Part shown: positions 11,893 to 21,683 of the stretch, in pieces
How the letters are laid out: the number at the start of each line of letters is the position of its first letter
How positions within the stretch are numbered: the stretch's first letter is position 1
Assembly (NCBI GenBank): GCA_036245805.1
Contig: BTRK01000002.1
Span: forward strand, 12,954,689-13,018,688
Length of the DNA: 64,000 nt
Reading direction: 5' to 3'
Source of the DNA: Pristionchus mayeri
Taxonomy: Eukaryota > Nematoda > Chromadorea > Rhabditida > Neodiplogasteridae
The notes under the pieces: generated by a model
What the model was told of the DNA's origin: nothing
The model's input: only the letters and a program-made list of their open reading frames with translations
The model's database searches: none
Position numbers and translations under genes: made by a program

Positions 11893-12808
11893 ATGGAACA
11901 CCAAATCGAATCTCTTCTTGAGGATGAATGCAAAGTAAAATTCTCGCCCCATTATGCTTGTTAATTCATGCTTTCAGATTAATACGAACGGCGAAACTTT
12001 GCCCAGCGAGCAACCCGGGGAACGAAAGATGAGTAGAAAATCTGATTGTGAACATAGATTTCGCCCCACTTTAGGAACCCGGTAGAGACAGCTCGGGAAG
12101 AAACGTTGGGGTGAGTGGATACACCGAATAAGCTAATATTAATATCTCAATTAATATAAAACAATAATAATTTCAAAATATTCTCGCGCAGTTCACTGTC
12201 TTCAGACTTATACTCACCATTATCAGCACCGCATTTGTTTTCTACTACTTCTGGGACTTGAAGGTTGGGGAGCATATTAAGACGTTTATGGAATCTATAA
12301 CTGACTACTTTACTATTCTTTAGAAAGCGAAGCAGCCAGAGCACCTCTTCGAGTTCACATTTTATCTCGGAATCGGCGCCATTAACATCATCATCACTGG
12401 TCTCCTCTGGGCGGGAGCAGTGGGGGAGAAGAGGAGTTGCTTGCCTCTCTTTCTGATACTTGAAGTGAGCAACTGAAAGCCATCTAATCCACATTTTCCG
12501 TTCTCAGCTTCCGTTCTGCGCAGGGGCATTCATTCGCCTATGCTACATTTATCCCGAAATGAGCTATTTACCCGCTCTTCTCCTATTCTTCTTCATTTCC
12601 TACTGCATCTATGGTATGTATTTTGTTTAATTTATTTCATATTTGGAAAAATAATGTTACTAATTCAATTAAAAATCTCTCAGCTACAGGCTGAATGACA
12701 AATTCTGAAATTTAACAGGTGGTCGTTCGATTTTACCTCTTCCTCAAGGATAGATCCTACGAGAGAGATCGATTCATTTACGGAAGAATTAATGAGGAAT
12801 TACAGTAA
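11893..12808 (+). CDS. Four-helix membrane protein, second series
   Basis: Exons: 11893-11934, 11978-12028, 12075-12110, 12192-12263, 12324-12464, 12508-12624, 12719-12808; 182 residues. Order: hydrophilic N-terminus (MEHQIESLLEDE); helix 1 (VFRLILTIISTAFVFYYF); helix 2 (IGAINIIITGLLWAGA) then EKRSCLPLF; helices 3-4 (CAGAFIRLCYI and ALLLFFFISYCIYG); short basic tail VVVRFYLFLKDR. AATAAA at 12832-12837 fits the 3' end. Odd points: exon 2 has no GT donor in the right phase, and AAG|ATGAGT looks like a mutated GTGAGT. Exon 6 must end at a weak donor, TTT|GTTTAA. The gene may be mis-spliced or recently damaged. Confidence 0.65.
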
Positions 12809-13178
12809 CGTACGAGCTATTCTGGTGCATTAATAAAGTGTTTCTCGTTAATTCACTCCCTATTCTCCATTTAAACAAGGGGATAGAAGGGGATTATTCA
12901 AGAGAAGAAGAAACGCATGCGCTCCAAGAGACTCAGGACGAAAAAATAATGACTGATGGGCATTAGTTCGTTCCCTCCTTCTAAATTCACATCAAAAGGA
13001 TGTCAAAATATTCTAAACTAGCTGTTTCGTGAAATCAGCCAGACGTTGGAAAGATGTCAAACTTGTTTATTTTTTCTATAGAAGTTAGTTCACGTGAATC
13101 CCCCTTTTCTCTGTTTGCTCAAATGAGAGAAAGAGAAGAAGATAATTATCACTCGATTCTTCGACACTTGAGTACAAC

Positions 13179-14284
13179 ATGCGTGGCACACGCGATGTTC
13201 AGGTAATTTTTATTTTTTGTTTGTCTGTAATTAAATACATTCAGGAAAGCGAAGACGCTGAATCATCTCCACTTACTCGATCCGAACAGGTTTGTTTGTA
13301 CTACAACTGACGCTGCAGCTTATCTTTGTTTTTTCTTCTTCCCCTTCTCTTTCCTAGGCCATTTCCTACCTGTCGTTATCTTATTTTACTTTGTCATTGA
13401 TTGCATTTTATCAATTTCAGAGACATCGTGGTTGCTGGCACCGCTTGAAATCGAGACGGACCTTGGGCGTGAGTACTCATTAACAGGCTTTCCCTTCAAA
13501 CAAGGGGGCGCTACTCGGATGAGAACTATGACTTCATGCCGCCATTGATATGTCAAAGACGGCATAACGTCATAGTTCTCATCCGACCTAGTGTTTCAAG
13601 GGATTGGAGGCATGACCTAGGAAATCGATATTCAGTCACTTCTCGGATTCTGGGCCATCGTCAGACTGCTCATCTCAATAACTGGGACGATCGTCGAGCT
13701 TGAGAACATTCGAGAAAGTCCTCGACTCACCTCAATCCCCATTGCACTAGTGGCCATCAATGCCGTCGTCACAGCGCTTCTCTGGGCGGGTGCCATCGCA
13801 GAACGAAGGAGTTGTCTCTCCATATTCGGACTACTGGAGGTACCTGAATATCCACTCTTTATAAACGCATACACACCTTCGCTCTCCGGAAAGAGTTTGG
13901 CATCGTTACTCTGGTTGCAACTGGGTTCAGATATTTCATCAGATCCCGTTCATCGCCTATGTATTCATCCGAGTGTCAAAGGCATCCATGGAGTCCTCCG
14001 TTCCTCTGATGCTTTTTGTCACCTTTGTAATCTACTCAATATTTCTGGTCGTTGTGCCTATTTTTCTCACTATCCCACCCATAAATTCGTGTAGTTTCTT
14101 CATTTTCCTTTCTCTTTCGCCGCTCGAGATAATTAGGGAAATTAAGACCGAATTTTCCACATTTCGAATGCTAATCTAATTCGCTCTATTGCAGAATGTA
14201 TTTCGATTTCACTCGTTTCTCAGCGACCGAGAGAAGGCGAGAAACGCGCTACTTTATGCGAATATCGAGAAGAAGTATCGATAA
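13179..14284 (+). CDS. Four-helix membrane protein, second series
   Basis: Exons: 13179-13202, 13245-13289, 13421-13468, 13636-13839, 13931-14053, 14195-14284; 177 residues and all phases agree. Helices 1 and 2 share one exon here (IVRLLISITGTIVEL, then ALVAINAVVTALLWAGAIA followed by ERRSCLSIF), so the intron between them was lost compared with the neighbours. Helices 3-4 (IPFIAYVFIRV and LMLFVTFVIYSIFLVV) and a basic tail (FHSFLSDREKARNALLY) complete it. A MITE sits in intron 3. The stop codon is directly followed by a 1.95-kb inverted repeat, so the natural 3' end must lie inside that element. Function unknown. Confidence 0.8.
13509..13594. mobile_element. MITE of the GCACTAGGTCGGATGA family
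   Basis: An 86-bp near-palindrome: left CTCGGATGAGAACTATGAC and right GTCATAGTTCTCATCCGACC are reverse complements. It is very similar to the copy at 18823-18908. It lies in an intron of the gene at 13179-14284. Confidence 0.8.
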
Positions 14285-16240
14285 TCATCATAAGAGGCGA
14301 ATCGCGAGAGAATCAACCATTTGAGGGGGTGGGCGGAGGTAGGAAAAAATGTGTCCTATCTGGCAACAAATTCACCCATAAGTATTTCAAATGATGCTCT
14401 TTCAAACGGCGTCGTCAGAATTTTGATATCGGTTGTCATCTTCGAGATTCAGAAGGCCAAACTTGGTACTATAACTTTTCTACATTCAAATCGGGACCAC
14501 TTAAATGATCATAACTTCGTTTAAAATGAAGATAGAAGGTCGTTCTTTGTTTAGAATTAAAGCTACCATCATGCTCTACAACACTATCTGGACGGCATCA
14601 TTCCTGGTCTTCATCATGGTGAAGGGCGGTCGGGCGGAATAAAAATGACGTATATTTTGAAATCGGAAAAACTATCTGGGTTTTCATGTTTAAGTTTAAG
14701 TTCATACATGGAACTAACTTCTCGCCAAAAATTAGGGAAATCGGGGTATAGACAAAAAAAAGGTCTCACTTTTGTGCGGCGACCCCAAAATGAGTTCTGG
14801 AAAAGAGTACTTCCCTATCTTCAATTGGCCTGATTTGGGCTCAAAATCGTTCAAAAACTCCCAAAACAACATTCTAAGTATCTACCCCCCATGTTATAGC
14901 TCTTCCATTGGCCATAAATTGCCACCTGACCGAAAATTTGAAATTCCGTATTTTGACCTATTTCAACATGCGGGATAGGCCCAAATGCACTAACTGGGTT
15001 TTAAATAATGTAAATACATCCCTAGAAACAGCTCAAAGAAAAAGGGCTACTGAAAAGAGGAAATTTCACCTGAAGAATCCAAGGAAACACGCAAAACTAT
15101 GACCGCGGTTAAAATAGGCATAGAGACTAGGCTAATGGATAGAAATGTAGAACACGATGAGCTGAACATTTCATCTGAAGAAAGTGAGTCTATCTTATCG
15201 TTGAAGCATGCTACAGAGCCTGCAAGATGGCCAGAAACGACGGAAAACGGGCCCAGGGGAGCGCTAAATAGAGGGGAGGGAGCCTATTTAGCCTATTTCT
15301 GGCCATCTTCCAGGCTCTGTAGCATGCTTCAACGATAAGATATAGACTCACTTTCTTCAGATGAAATGTTCAGCTCATCGTGATCTACATTTCTATCCAT
15401 TAGCCTCGTCTCTATGCCTATTTTAACAGCGGTCATAGTTTTGCGTGTTTCCTTGGATTCTTCAGGTGAAATTTCCTCGTTTCAGTAGCCCTTTTTCTTT
15501 GAGCTGTTTCGAGGGATGTATTTACATTATTTGAAACCCATTTAGTGCATTTGGGCCTATCCCGCATGTTGAAATAGGTCAAAATACGGAATTTCAAATT
15601 TTCGGTCAGGTGACCATTTATGACCAATGGAAGAGCTATAACATGGGGGGGGTAGATACTTAGAATGTTGTTTTGGATGTTTTTAAATGATTTTGAGCCC
15701 AAATCAGGCCAATTGAAGATACGGAAGTTATCTTTTCCAGAACTCATTTTGGGGTCGCCGCACAAAAGTGAGACCTTTTTTTGTCTATACCCCGATTTCC
15801 CTAATTTTTGGCGAGAAGTTAGTTCCATAAATGAACTTAAACTTAAACATGAAAACCCAGATAGTTTTTCCGATTTCAAAATATACGTCATTTTTGGTCC
15901 GCCCGACCGCCCTTCACCATGATGAAGACCAGGAATGATGCCGTCCAGATAGTGTTGTAGAGCATGATGGTAGCTTTAATTCTAAACAAAGAACGACCTT
16001 CTATCTTCATTTTAAACGAAGTTATGATCATTTAAGTGGTCCCGATATGAATGTAGAAAAGTTATAGTTCCAAGTTTGGCCTTCTGAATCTCGAAGATGA
16101 CGACCGATATCAAAATTCTGACGACGCCGTTTGAAAGAGCATCATTTGAAATACTTATACTTGAATTTGTTGTTAGATAGGTCACATTTTTTTCCTACCG
16201 CCGCGGCGTGGTCGATTCTCTCGCGATTCCTCTCATAATA
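14285..16240. mobile_element. 1.95-kb fold-back element with arms near 970 bp
   Basis: The left arm (14285 to about 15270) and right arm (about 15275 to 16240) are reverse complements with scattered differences. Outer ends share GAATCGCGAGAGAATC. The centre near 15275 is a short unique spacer inside a GGCCAGAAA...TTTCTGGCC pairing. The right arm has a 152-codon open frame on the minus strand and the left arm has the same frame broken by a shift; it lacks recognisable domains. Probably a large non-autonomous DNA element. A transcript crossing it would form a very long RNA hairpin. Confidence 0.85.
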
Positions 16241-16676
16241 ACAATATTATCTCAACGTCCGAAGCATCTATGATTTTTTTCCTTTTTTTCGATGCTATCG
16301 AGTTCTCTACTAAAAATGTCAATCCAGTTGTCATCACTTCGCCAACTCTTGACTCTTCTCAATAGAGATAAAGAGTAGTTCGTGCTCGATTGCAGCCGTT
16401 TTTGCTTGTGATGGAGAAGCGAAAATGGCACGAGAAAGTGTGGATAGAAGAGAGGCAGAAAGGCAGAGATAGACGAGAAGGTCGAGGTTAGGAGAGGGAG
16501 AGCGGAATGGCCTAGAGAAAGACAGATGTGGCGCGATGCCCTTCTCTCTGTTCGATAGTGCATTGCTCGTCATTATTTATTTATGTCTTTCAATTGCATT
16601 GATGACGTTATCGATCGTGTATAATAAAATATGACCTCATAGAAGTGTTAATCAAGTACAAGCATCTCCAGGGAAA
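16241..16676. promoter_or_regulatory. Intergenic region before 16677
   Basis: No exon seen. It holds purine-rich runs (16420-16550) and the presumed promoter of the gene starting at 16677. Confidence 0.4.
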
Positions 16677-18026
16677 ATGAGCCCACCAGCCGAGAACCAA
16701 TCACTAACGAGAGCTGCAAAGCCAAAGGTATGAACGGCACTAGGTCGGACGATATCCTCCGAATGGACAACAAAAATAGTACCTTTCAACAGTATTGTCG
16801 GGAAATAATGTAATCATACAGAAGGGTGCATTTTATAGTTATCGTCTGTGAGGATATTATCCGACCTAGTGCAGTATGCATCTAGGTCATGTATAATAAC
16901 ATTTCTTGAGCCACCGACTGAATATCAACTCAAGGAAAAGGTCAACTTCACATTCTGTTGTGGCTGTCATTGCAAGGTTATTCTATTAAGAATACTCTCA
17001 AAAATCATTTTTGTTCGAAATTTTTGAAAGATGAATCATCTATAATTTGGCACTGTTAAAGGGGTTGTTCGCTTATTAGTGACGAATGGTGGGTCGCAGA
17101 TACCCTGTGACATTTAGGAAGCTTCCACAATCATATTTTCAAGTGAATAGAGACACAATTAATTTGTGATCTAATCGGCTGCAAGCGCAAAAGTGGAGCA
17201 AGTGAGAGCTGTTTTGTATGTCATTGTGTTGCGCGATCGAGCGGGGTGCCACGGGCATTCAATCGATACCGATTGTCATGATATTGTCTTTATGATTCTC
17301 CTTTCGTTCAGACAACAATGCGAATTTTTGCCGTCTTCCGAGTCATCATTACTGCTTGCGTAATCTACATCACTATCATGTTATCCAGGGAAACGGTATT
17401 TGATTTGGATATTATTACTATTAATAAAGTAGAACATAACGTAGATAATTGAATATGGTAAACACATCCACGTTGAGGAAATGTTTCGCATCGGTCTGGT
17501 ATATTGCTTACTCAATATTCTCATCACGTCTCTCCTTTGGGCTGGAGCTTTCGCTTCGAAGAAGAAATGTCTCCCGATCTACTCCTTCACCGAGGTATAT
17601 TGATCGATTTGGGAATTTTTTGAGATGCGGAAGAGGCGAAAATGAAGACTTCATTCAAATACAATTCCAAAAAAGCTGAGATCAGTAAATGCTTTCAGGT
17701 TCTCCTCTTCATTTCCTGGGTCGGACTCTTTTTCATGGTGGGCGTCTCGTCTAATAATTCGGGGAATGGATTCTTGGTTGGAATGGGAGTTGCTGTGGCT
17801 TCAATCGCTATCCTCGTACTCATAAATTGCCAGGTTCGTGAACTTTGAATGCAATTAATGCGAAAGAAAACGGAAAAAAGTTTGCACAATTCTTGTTTAG
17901 GTGATTTCTCAGTACTACATCTACCTCGGGATCGTTGAAAAGGAAAAGAAAGAGAAAGAGTTCGAGATAATCAAGAATTTCATATTGACTGAGGGAAGGC
18001 AAATTGATGAGACACAGTTGGCCTAA
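16677..18026 (+). CDS. Four-helix membrane protein, second series
   Basis: Exons: 16677-16727, 16935-16976, 17312-17395, 17478-17594, 17699-17833, 17901-18026; 184 residues and every junction in phase. N-terminus MSPPAENQSLTRAAKPK; a cysteine-rich block FCCGCHCK that recalls the CCCG start of the minus-strand series; helix 1 (IFAVFRVIITACVIYITIM); helix 2 (IGLVYCLLNILITSLLWAGA) then SKKKCLPIY; helices 3-4 (LLFISWVGLFFMVGV and VGMGVAVASIAILVLI); charged tail starting VISQYYIYLGIVEKEKKE. AATAAA at 18097-18102. The cleanest member of this series. The shared Cys block and helix plan suggest that both series descend from one family. Function unknown. Confidence 0.85.
16737..16872. mobile_element. 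MITE of the GCACTAGGTCGGATGA family
   Basis: 136 bp with ends GCACTAGGTCGGACGATATC and GATATTATCCGACCTAGTGC. It lies in intron 1 of the gene at 16677-18026. This is the best-defined copy of the family in the window. Confidence 0.85.
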
Positions 18027-18358
18027 GTTGCTTGCAACATGATGCACTATTGTTGTTCTTTGCTATGACATTGTGATTTGGCATTAGGCCGTGAAAATAA
18101 ATTAAGAAGAAAAATGAAAAGAAAAACAAAAATGATATTCACGAACAGTGGAACGGTTTCTCTGCGATCTTCCTCATTTCCGCTGTTATTCTCTATCTTT
18201 TTCCTCGATCAGATAAAAAACAGTTTACGACGTGCACATGACAAGTGAGAGAAAAGGGAGGAGGAAAGCGGTGTAATGCACTTCTTCACCTAAACCCCAT
18301 CTTATCTCATATCACCTGACTATATCTTCAATTGCATTCTTTCTCTGCATGCGCCAGA
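18027..18358. promoter_or_regulatory. Intergenic region before 18359
   Basis: It holds the polyadenylation signal of the preceding gene (18097-18102) and the presumed promoter of the decayed locus to the right. No exon seen. Confidence 0.4.
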
Positions 18359-18459
18359 ATGGCTTCATCTACAGAGATAAAGTCATCTTCTGCGAGCTTT
18401 CGTACAATGGTAAGGAGTTAATCCAGTATAGATCTTCTTTGATTTTAGTCGATGTCCTG

Positions 18460-18587
18460 GCACTAGGTCGGATGAGGTCCCAATACAATTCCCTTTTCCG
18501 AAAACGTTCGCAGGATCATTTTATACGCTATGCGAACCTATGGACAAACTAGAGAAGAGAACGTGTGGGTTATTATCCGGCCTAGAA
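18460..18587. mobile_element. MITE of the GCACTAGGTCGGATGA family
   Basis: Left end GCACTAGGTCGGATGAGG; right end TTATTATCCGGCCTAGAACC, slightly diverged. It lies in the first intron of the decayed locus. Confidence 0.75.
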
Positions 18588-18822
18588 CCGGAATTCATAT
18601 TTGTGCACACCTTCCCTTGAGAGTCTCTCGCGCAGAAGACAACTGGCTAATACAAATTACACCTTCTGCTGTGGCAGTCACTGCAAGGTAACCTCATTTT
18701 TATGGGCATTTATTTGACCCTGACCGAGGAAATGTGAGCTTCGACGACTCATTGCCCAAATAAGTGCCGTCATCTTCACCATGTAGTATGAAAATACATC
18801 GCAAATGCCAATGAGGTTCAGG

Positions 18823-18908
18823 GGAACTATGTCGGATGAGAACTGTGACGTCATTCCGCCTTTGATATATCAAGGCATGACGTCATAGTTCTCATCCGAT
18901 CTAGTGCC
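18823..18908. mobile_element. MITE of the GCACTAGGTCGGATGA family, short form
   Basis: 86 bp. The left GTCGGATGAGAACTGTGACG and right CGTCATAGTTCTCATCCGAT pair with each other. It matches the copy at 13509-13594. It inserted at an intron acceptor: the sequence just before it (GAGGTTCAG) repeats the acceptor seen at 19169-19176. Confidence 0.8.
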
Positions 18909-18963
18909 GATTCAGGATGTCGTGCGAGTGTTCACTGTATTCCGACTCATCGTCACGACGATC

Positions 18964-19085
18964 TGGGACCAATGACCTATATTTTTCAAAATCTTTTTCT
19001 CTAAAATAATATCCCATCATAATAAGGATCAGATCTAGCACACTTTTTGCTAGTTGTTCCCGGCCACCTCCAGTGAGTCGTCATA
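18964..19085. repeat. Fragment of the TTAA-flanked inverted-repeat family
   Basis: It starts GGGACCAATGACCTATATTT and continues in parallel with the right arm of the element at 42591-43678 for about 120 bases. It interrupts a helix 1 exon copy. Confidence 0.7.
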
Positions 19086-20369
19086 CCCCGTGATATAAAA
19101 GTGTTCGGATTGCGATATCGGTCCGACAGAATCTGTTTCCCTAGCATCTCCGCTAGTATATGATAATGAGGTTCAGGATGTCATGCGGGTGTTCACTGTA
19201 TTCCGCATCATCGTCACGACAATCGTGCTTGCTCGAGTCGTCTTCTTCTATTCGATGATGGAGAAGGATGTGCGATGTCTTTTTAAAAAATATTTTAACA
19301 TTTCAATCTAGTTATATTGCTCAAGTGCATTTGTGAAATGTAAAATATCACATGTTCACATTTTCAGATAAGAGTGCACCAATTTGACACAATTGTGAGC
19401 AGATACCAACAACGAGAGGGAGATCCCGAAAATTGGCCGAGACTGCATGATCACCTACAAAGTAACCAATTCCAGCATTTTGCACGCCAATCTTTATTAG
19501 CCTAAAGAAGAAGTTTCAGCAAAAATGACAACCACAACAGATGAGACGGATTTTTGGCCCACCAAAACCTCAATGAAATTTCAAAAACTGAATTTTCATA
19601 TATTTTACTTGAAACCAGTCGGGAGTAGTTGACTTAGTGCCAAGTGACCCTGCGTGTCAGGCAACGAGTTAGAGAGCACGCGACTTTAAAGATTTTTCTC
19701 CCTACTTGAAACTTATTTCAACTAGGCACGTGGTTGCTGAGATTAATGTTCGGTTCACTTGGCCAGCAGTACAATCTCTTCTATTTCATCCTCGGTCTCG
19801 CCTATAGTGCTCTAAATATCTTCATCACTTCGCTTCTCTATGCTGGATCTTTCGCAAACAAGAGGAATTGCCTGCCGATCTACGCTTACACTGAGGTTTG
19901 TGTGATTATATTTAGAAATTACCAAATAATGACCTTTTTTATCTTCAGCCTCTTTTGGATATTCACTTGTTTCGGAAGCTATTAAGGTTTTGACAAGAGA
20001 AAACACAACGAGACTCTATTCGATAAATATTCAATACTAATCGGACTCGCACTTCTTCCAATTGCCCTAGTATTCTTCTCTATCTTCATTCCAAGGCAAT
20101 CTATACTTTCCCATTATGATTAGGCTTTCCCTCTTCAGGTAATTGTGTGGCATTTTCGGGTAGATTTCAATTAGTTATCAGGCTCATACACTATGTAGCG
20201 CACTTGAAACATACCTGAAAATCACGGTAAATAGCCTGAAAAGGGAAACCTCAATCATGATTCTCACGGCAAATCGTACGATCATTTGCAGGTGCTCACT
20301 CCTTACTATCGGTTTCTCTCAACTACGATGAGAAAACGAGACGAAAGCGCAGAACTAAATCTTGTCTGA

Positions 20370-20785
20370 GCGAGACAAGAAAAAACCGAGTGTTTTCTCT
20401 CAAATTCTGGAGAAATAGGCATACGCTATTAGTCTCAAATCGAGCATATTGCACTACATCTCTGCTGATAAAGAGTTCACTTGCATAGCTCGTTTGGCAT
20501 TTACAACGACAGTGAGAGATAAGGAGAGACGTACGCGTGGAGAAAAAATAACGGGTTCTTCTTTTTTTTCATTTCCGATTCACATCGGTAACAATTCTTT
20601 CTTTTAATAGTTGCTCTCCCTTTCTACCTATGAATTGGTTACACTTCTTCACCCCATGATGCTCGCCCATACTCTCACAGTTTCATTTTTTCTAACTCAA
20701 TTTTCTTTTTTTATATTATTCCAGTAAATTCCAATGGTGTAGGAAGCTTCAGGTACTTCTACATGATTACAGAAAGCAGCTATTG
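20370..20785. other. Intergenic region
   Basis: No exon or repeat recognised. Its right end is the upstream flank of the tRNA gene at 20786. Confidence 0.4.
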
Positions 20786-20857
20786 GCCCATGTAATATAG
20801 TGGTTAGTACTCCACGTTGTAGCCGTGGCGACGCTGGTTCGATTCCAGCCATGGGCA
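20786..20857 (+). tRNA. tRNA with a histidine-like body and GTA anticodon
   Basis: 72 bases fold as a cloverleaf. Acceptor stem GCCCATG/CATGGGC; anticodon stem CCACG/CGTGG with loop TTGTAGC; T stem GCTGG/CCAGC with loop TTCGATT; discriminator A at 20857. The anticodon at 20819-20821 is GTA (tyrosine), yet the D arm (AGTGGTTAG) and the loop TTGTAGC look like a eukaryotic tRNA-His (TTGTGGC) with one G-to-A change. A G precedes the acceptor stem at 20785, where tRNA-His carries G-1. The first D-stem pair is A-C. The B box GGTTCGATTCC is perfect and a TTTTT terminator follows at 20862, so transcription by Pol III is likely. Charging identity cannot be read from sequence. Confidence 0.8.
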
Positions 20858-21683
20858 AATCTTTTTGCTGTTTTGTGTTTAATGCATGTGCTTTTCGAGT
20901 TTTTTTAAAGTTCATTGCATGACTGCGATACAAAACAACGAGAATTAGCACTGAAAAATGAGCCTAAGCACGGGGCAGAAAAGCGAGTTAAAGGAAAGCG
21001 AAAGCCGTAAAACGCATGTTTTGAAACTGAAAAGCGGTGTTATGGCGAGAAAGGTGAACATCATCATTGCGACTTGTTTCGTTTGAGAAATGAGGGGTGA
21101 ATTTCGATTACATTATTAAAAATAATTTCGATTATCGAATGGAGTAATGCGTTTGATCGACAGTCTGAGGCAGTTAGGAGTAACAACGGGGCGAATTGAA
21201 CAAATATTTCGGAAACAACAAACTGTGTATGAATTGAGTGATTTCTTAAACTAATGTTGTCGAATTGAGTGGTCTTTGATTGCACAAATATACAATGAAA
21301 TAACAAATCTTAAGTGAATTTAGTAGAGGCGGAGCTTAGTCTCTACAGCATATGGCTCGCATTTCGAACTCTAGCACTAAAAACAAGGAACCAGTCTGAT
21401 TTCTGTACAAGCGATCGATATTGAAGCAGGGCGAGGGCGGAATCATCAACTATCGGAACGAAATAATAATTATGAGTGACGTCATGTCGATCAATAACAA
21501 GGCGATTGGAGGTAAAGGCTCAAGGTTGGCGGATACGGTAGCATTCAAGGGCACGAATATGTCAGGGGAAGAGTCCGCCGATGGCGGCGGATACGCTGTT
21601 TTGCAAGGACCAGAATCAGGGAGGCTTGGGCTCGTATCGATCGATATTGGGGGCGGGGCTGGAGCAATCCAGATACGGCAGTT
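20858..21683. other. 3' flank of the transporter gene
   Basis: No gene supported. A 116-codon plus-strand open frame (21421-21771) overlaps the last transporter exon in antisense and resembles no known protein. The 3' untranslated region of the transporter must lie here. Confidence 0.4.

Larger units (their letters stand above)
18359..20369 (+). pseudogene. Shuffled and decaying four-helix membrane protein locus
   Basis: Pieces homologous to the gene at 16677 appear in broken order: start exon 18359-18409; Cys block (TFCCGSHCK) in 18636-18687, out of phase with exon 1; a helix 1 fragment 18916-18963 cut by a repeat; a complete helix 1 exon 19177-19269 (VFTVFRIIVTTIVLARVVFF); a tail-like exon 19368-19505 ending in a stop; helix 2 at 19770-19895 (then NKRNCLPIY); helices 3-4 from 19949 with an in-frame TAA and a frame change; final tail exon 20292-20369. 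Two merged copies with deletions explain it best. The exons 19177-19269 and 19368-19505 join in phase and could still make a one-helix product. Confidence 0.7.

Noticed and set aside
15433..15891. 152-codon minus-strand open frame
   Set aside because: It lies within one arm of the fold-back; the other arm has the same sequence with shifts. No domain or helix pattern, so kept only as part of the element.
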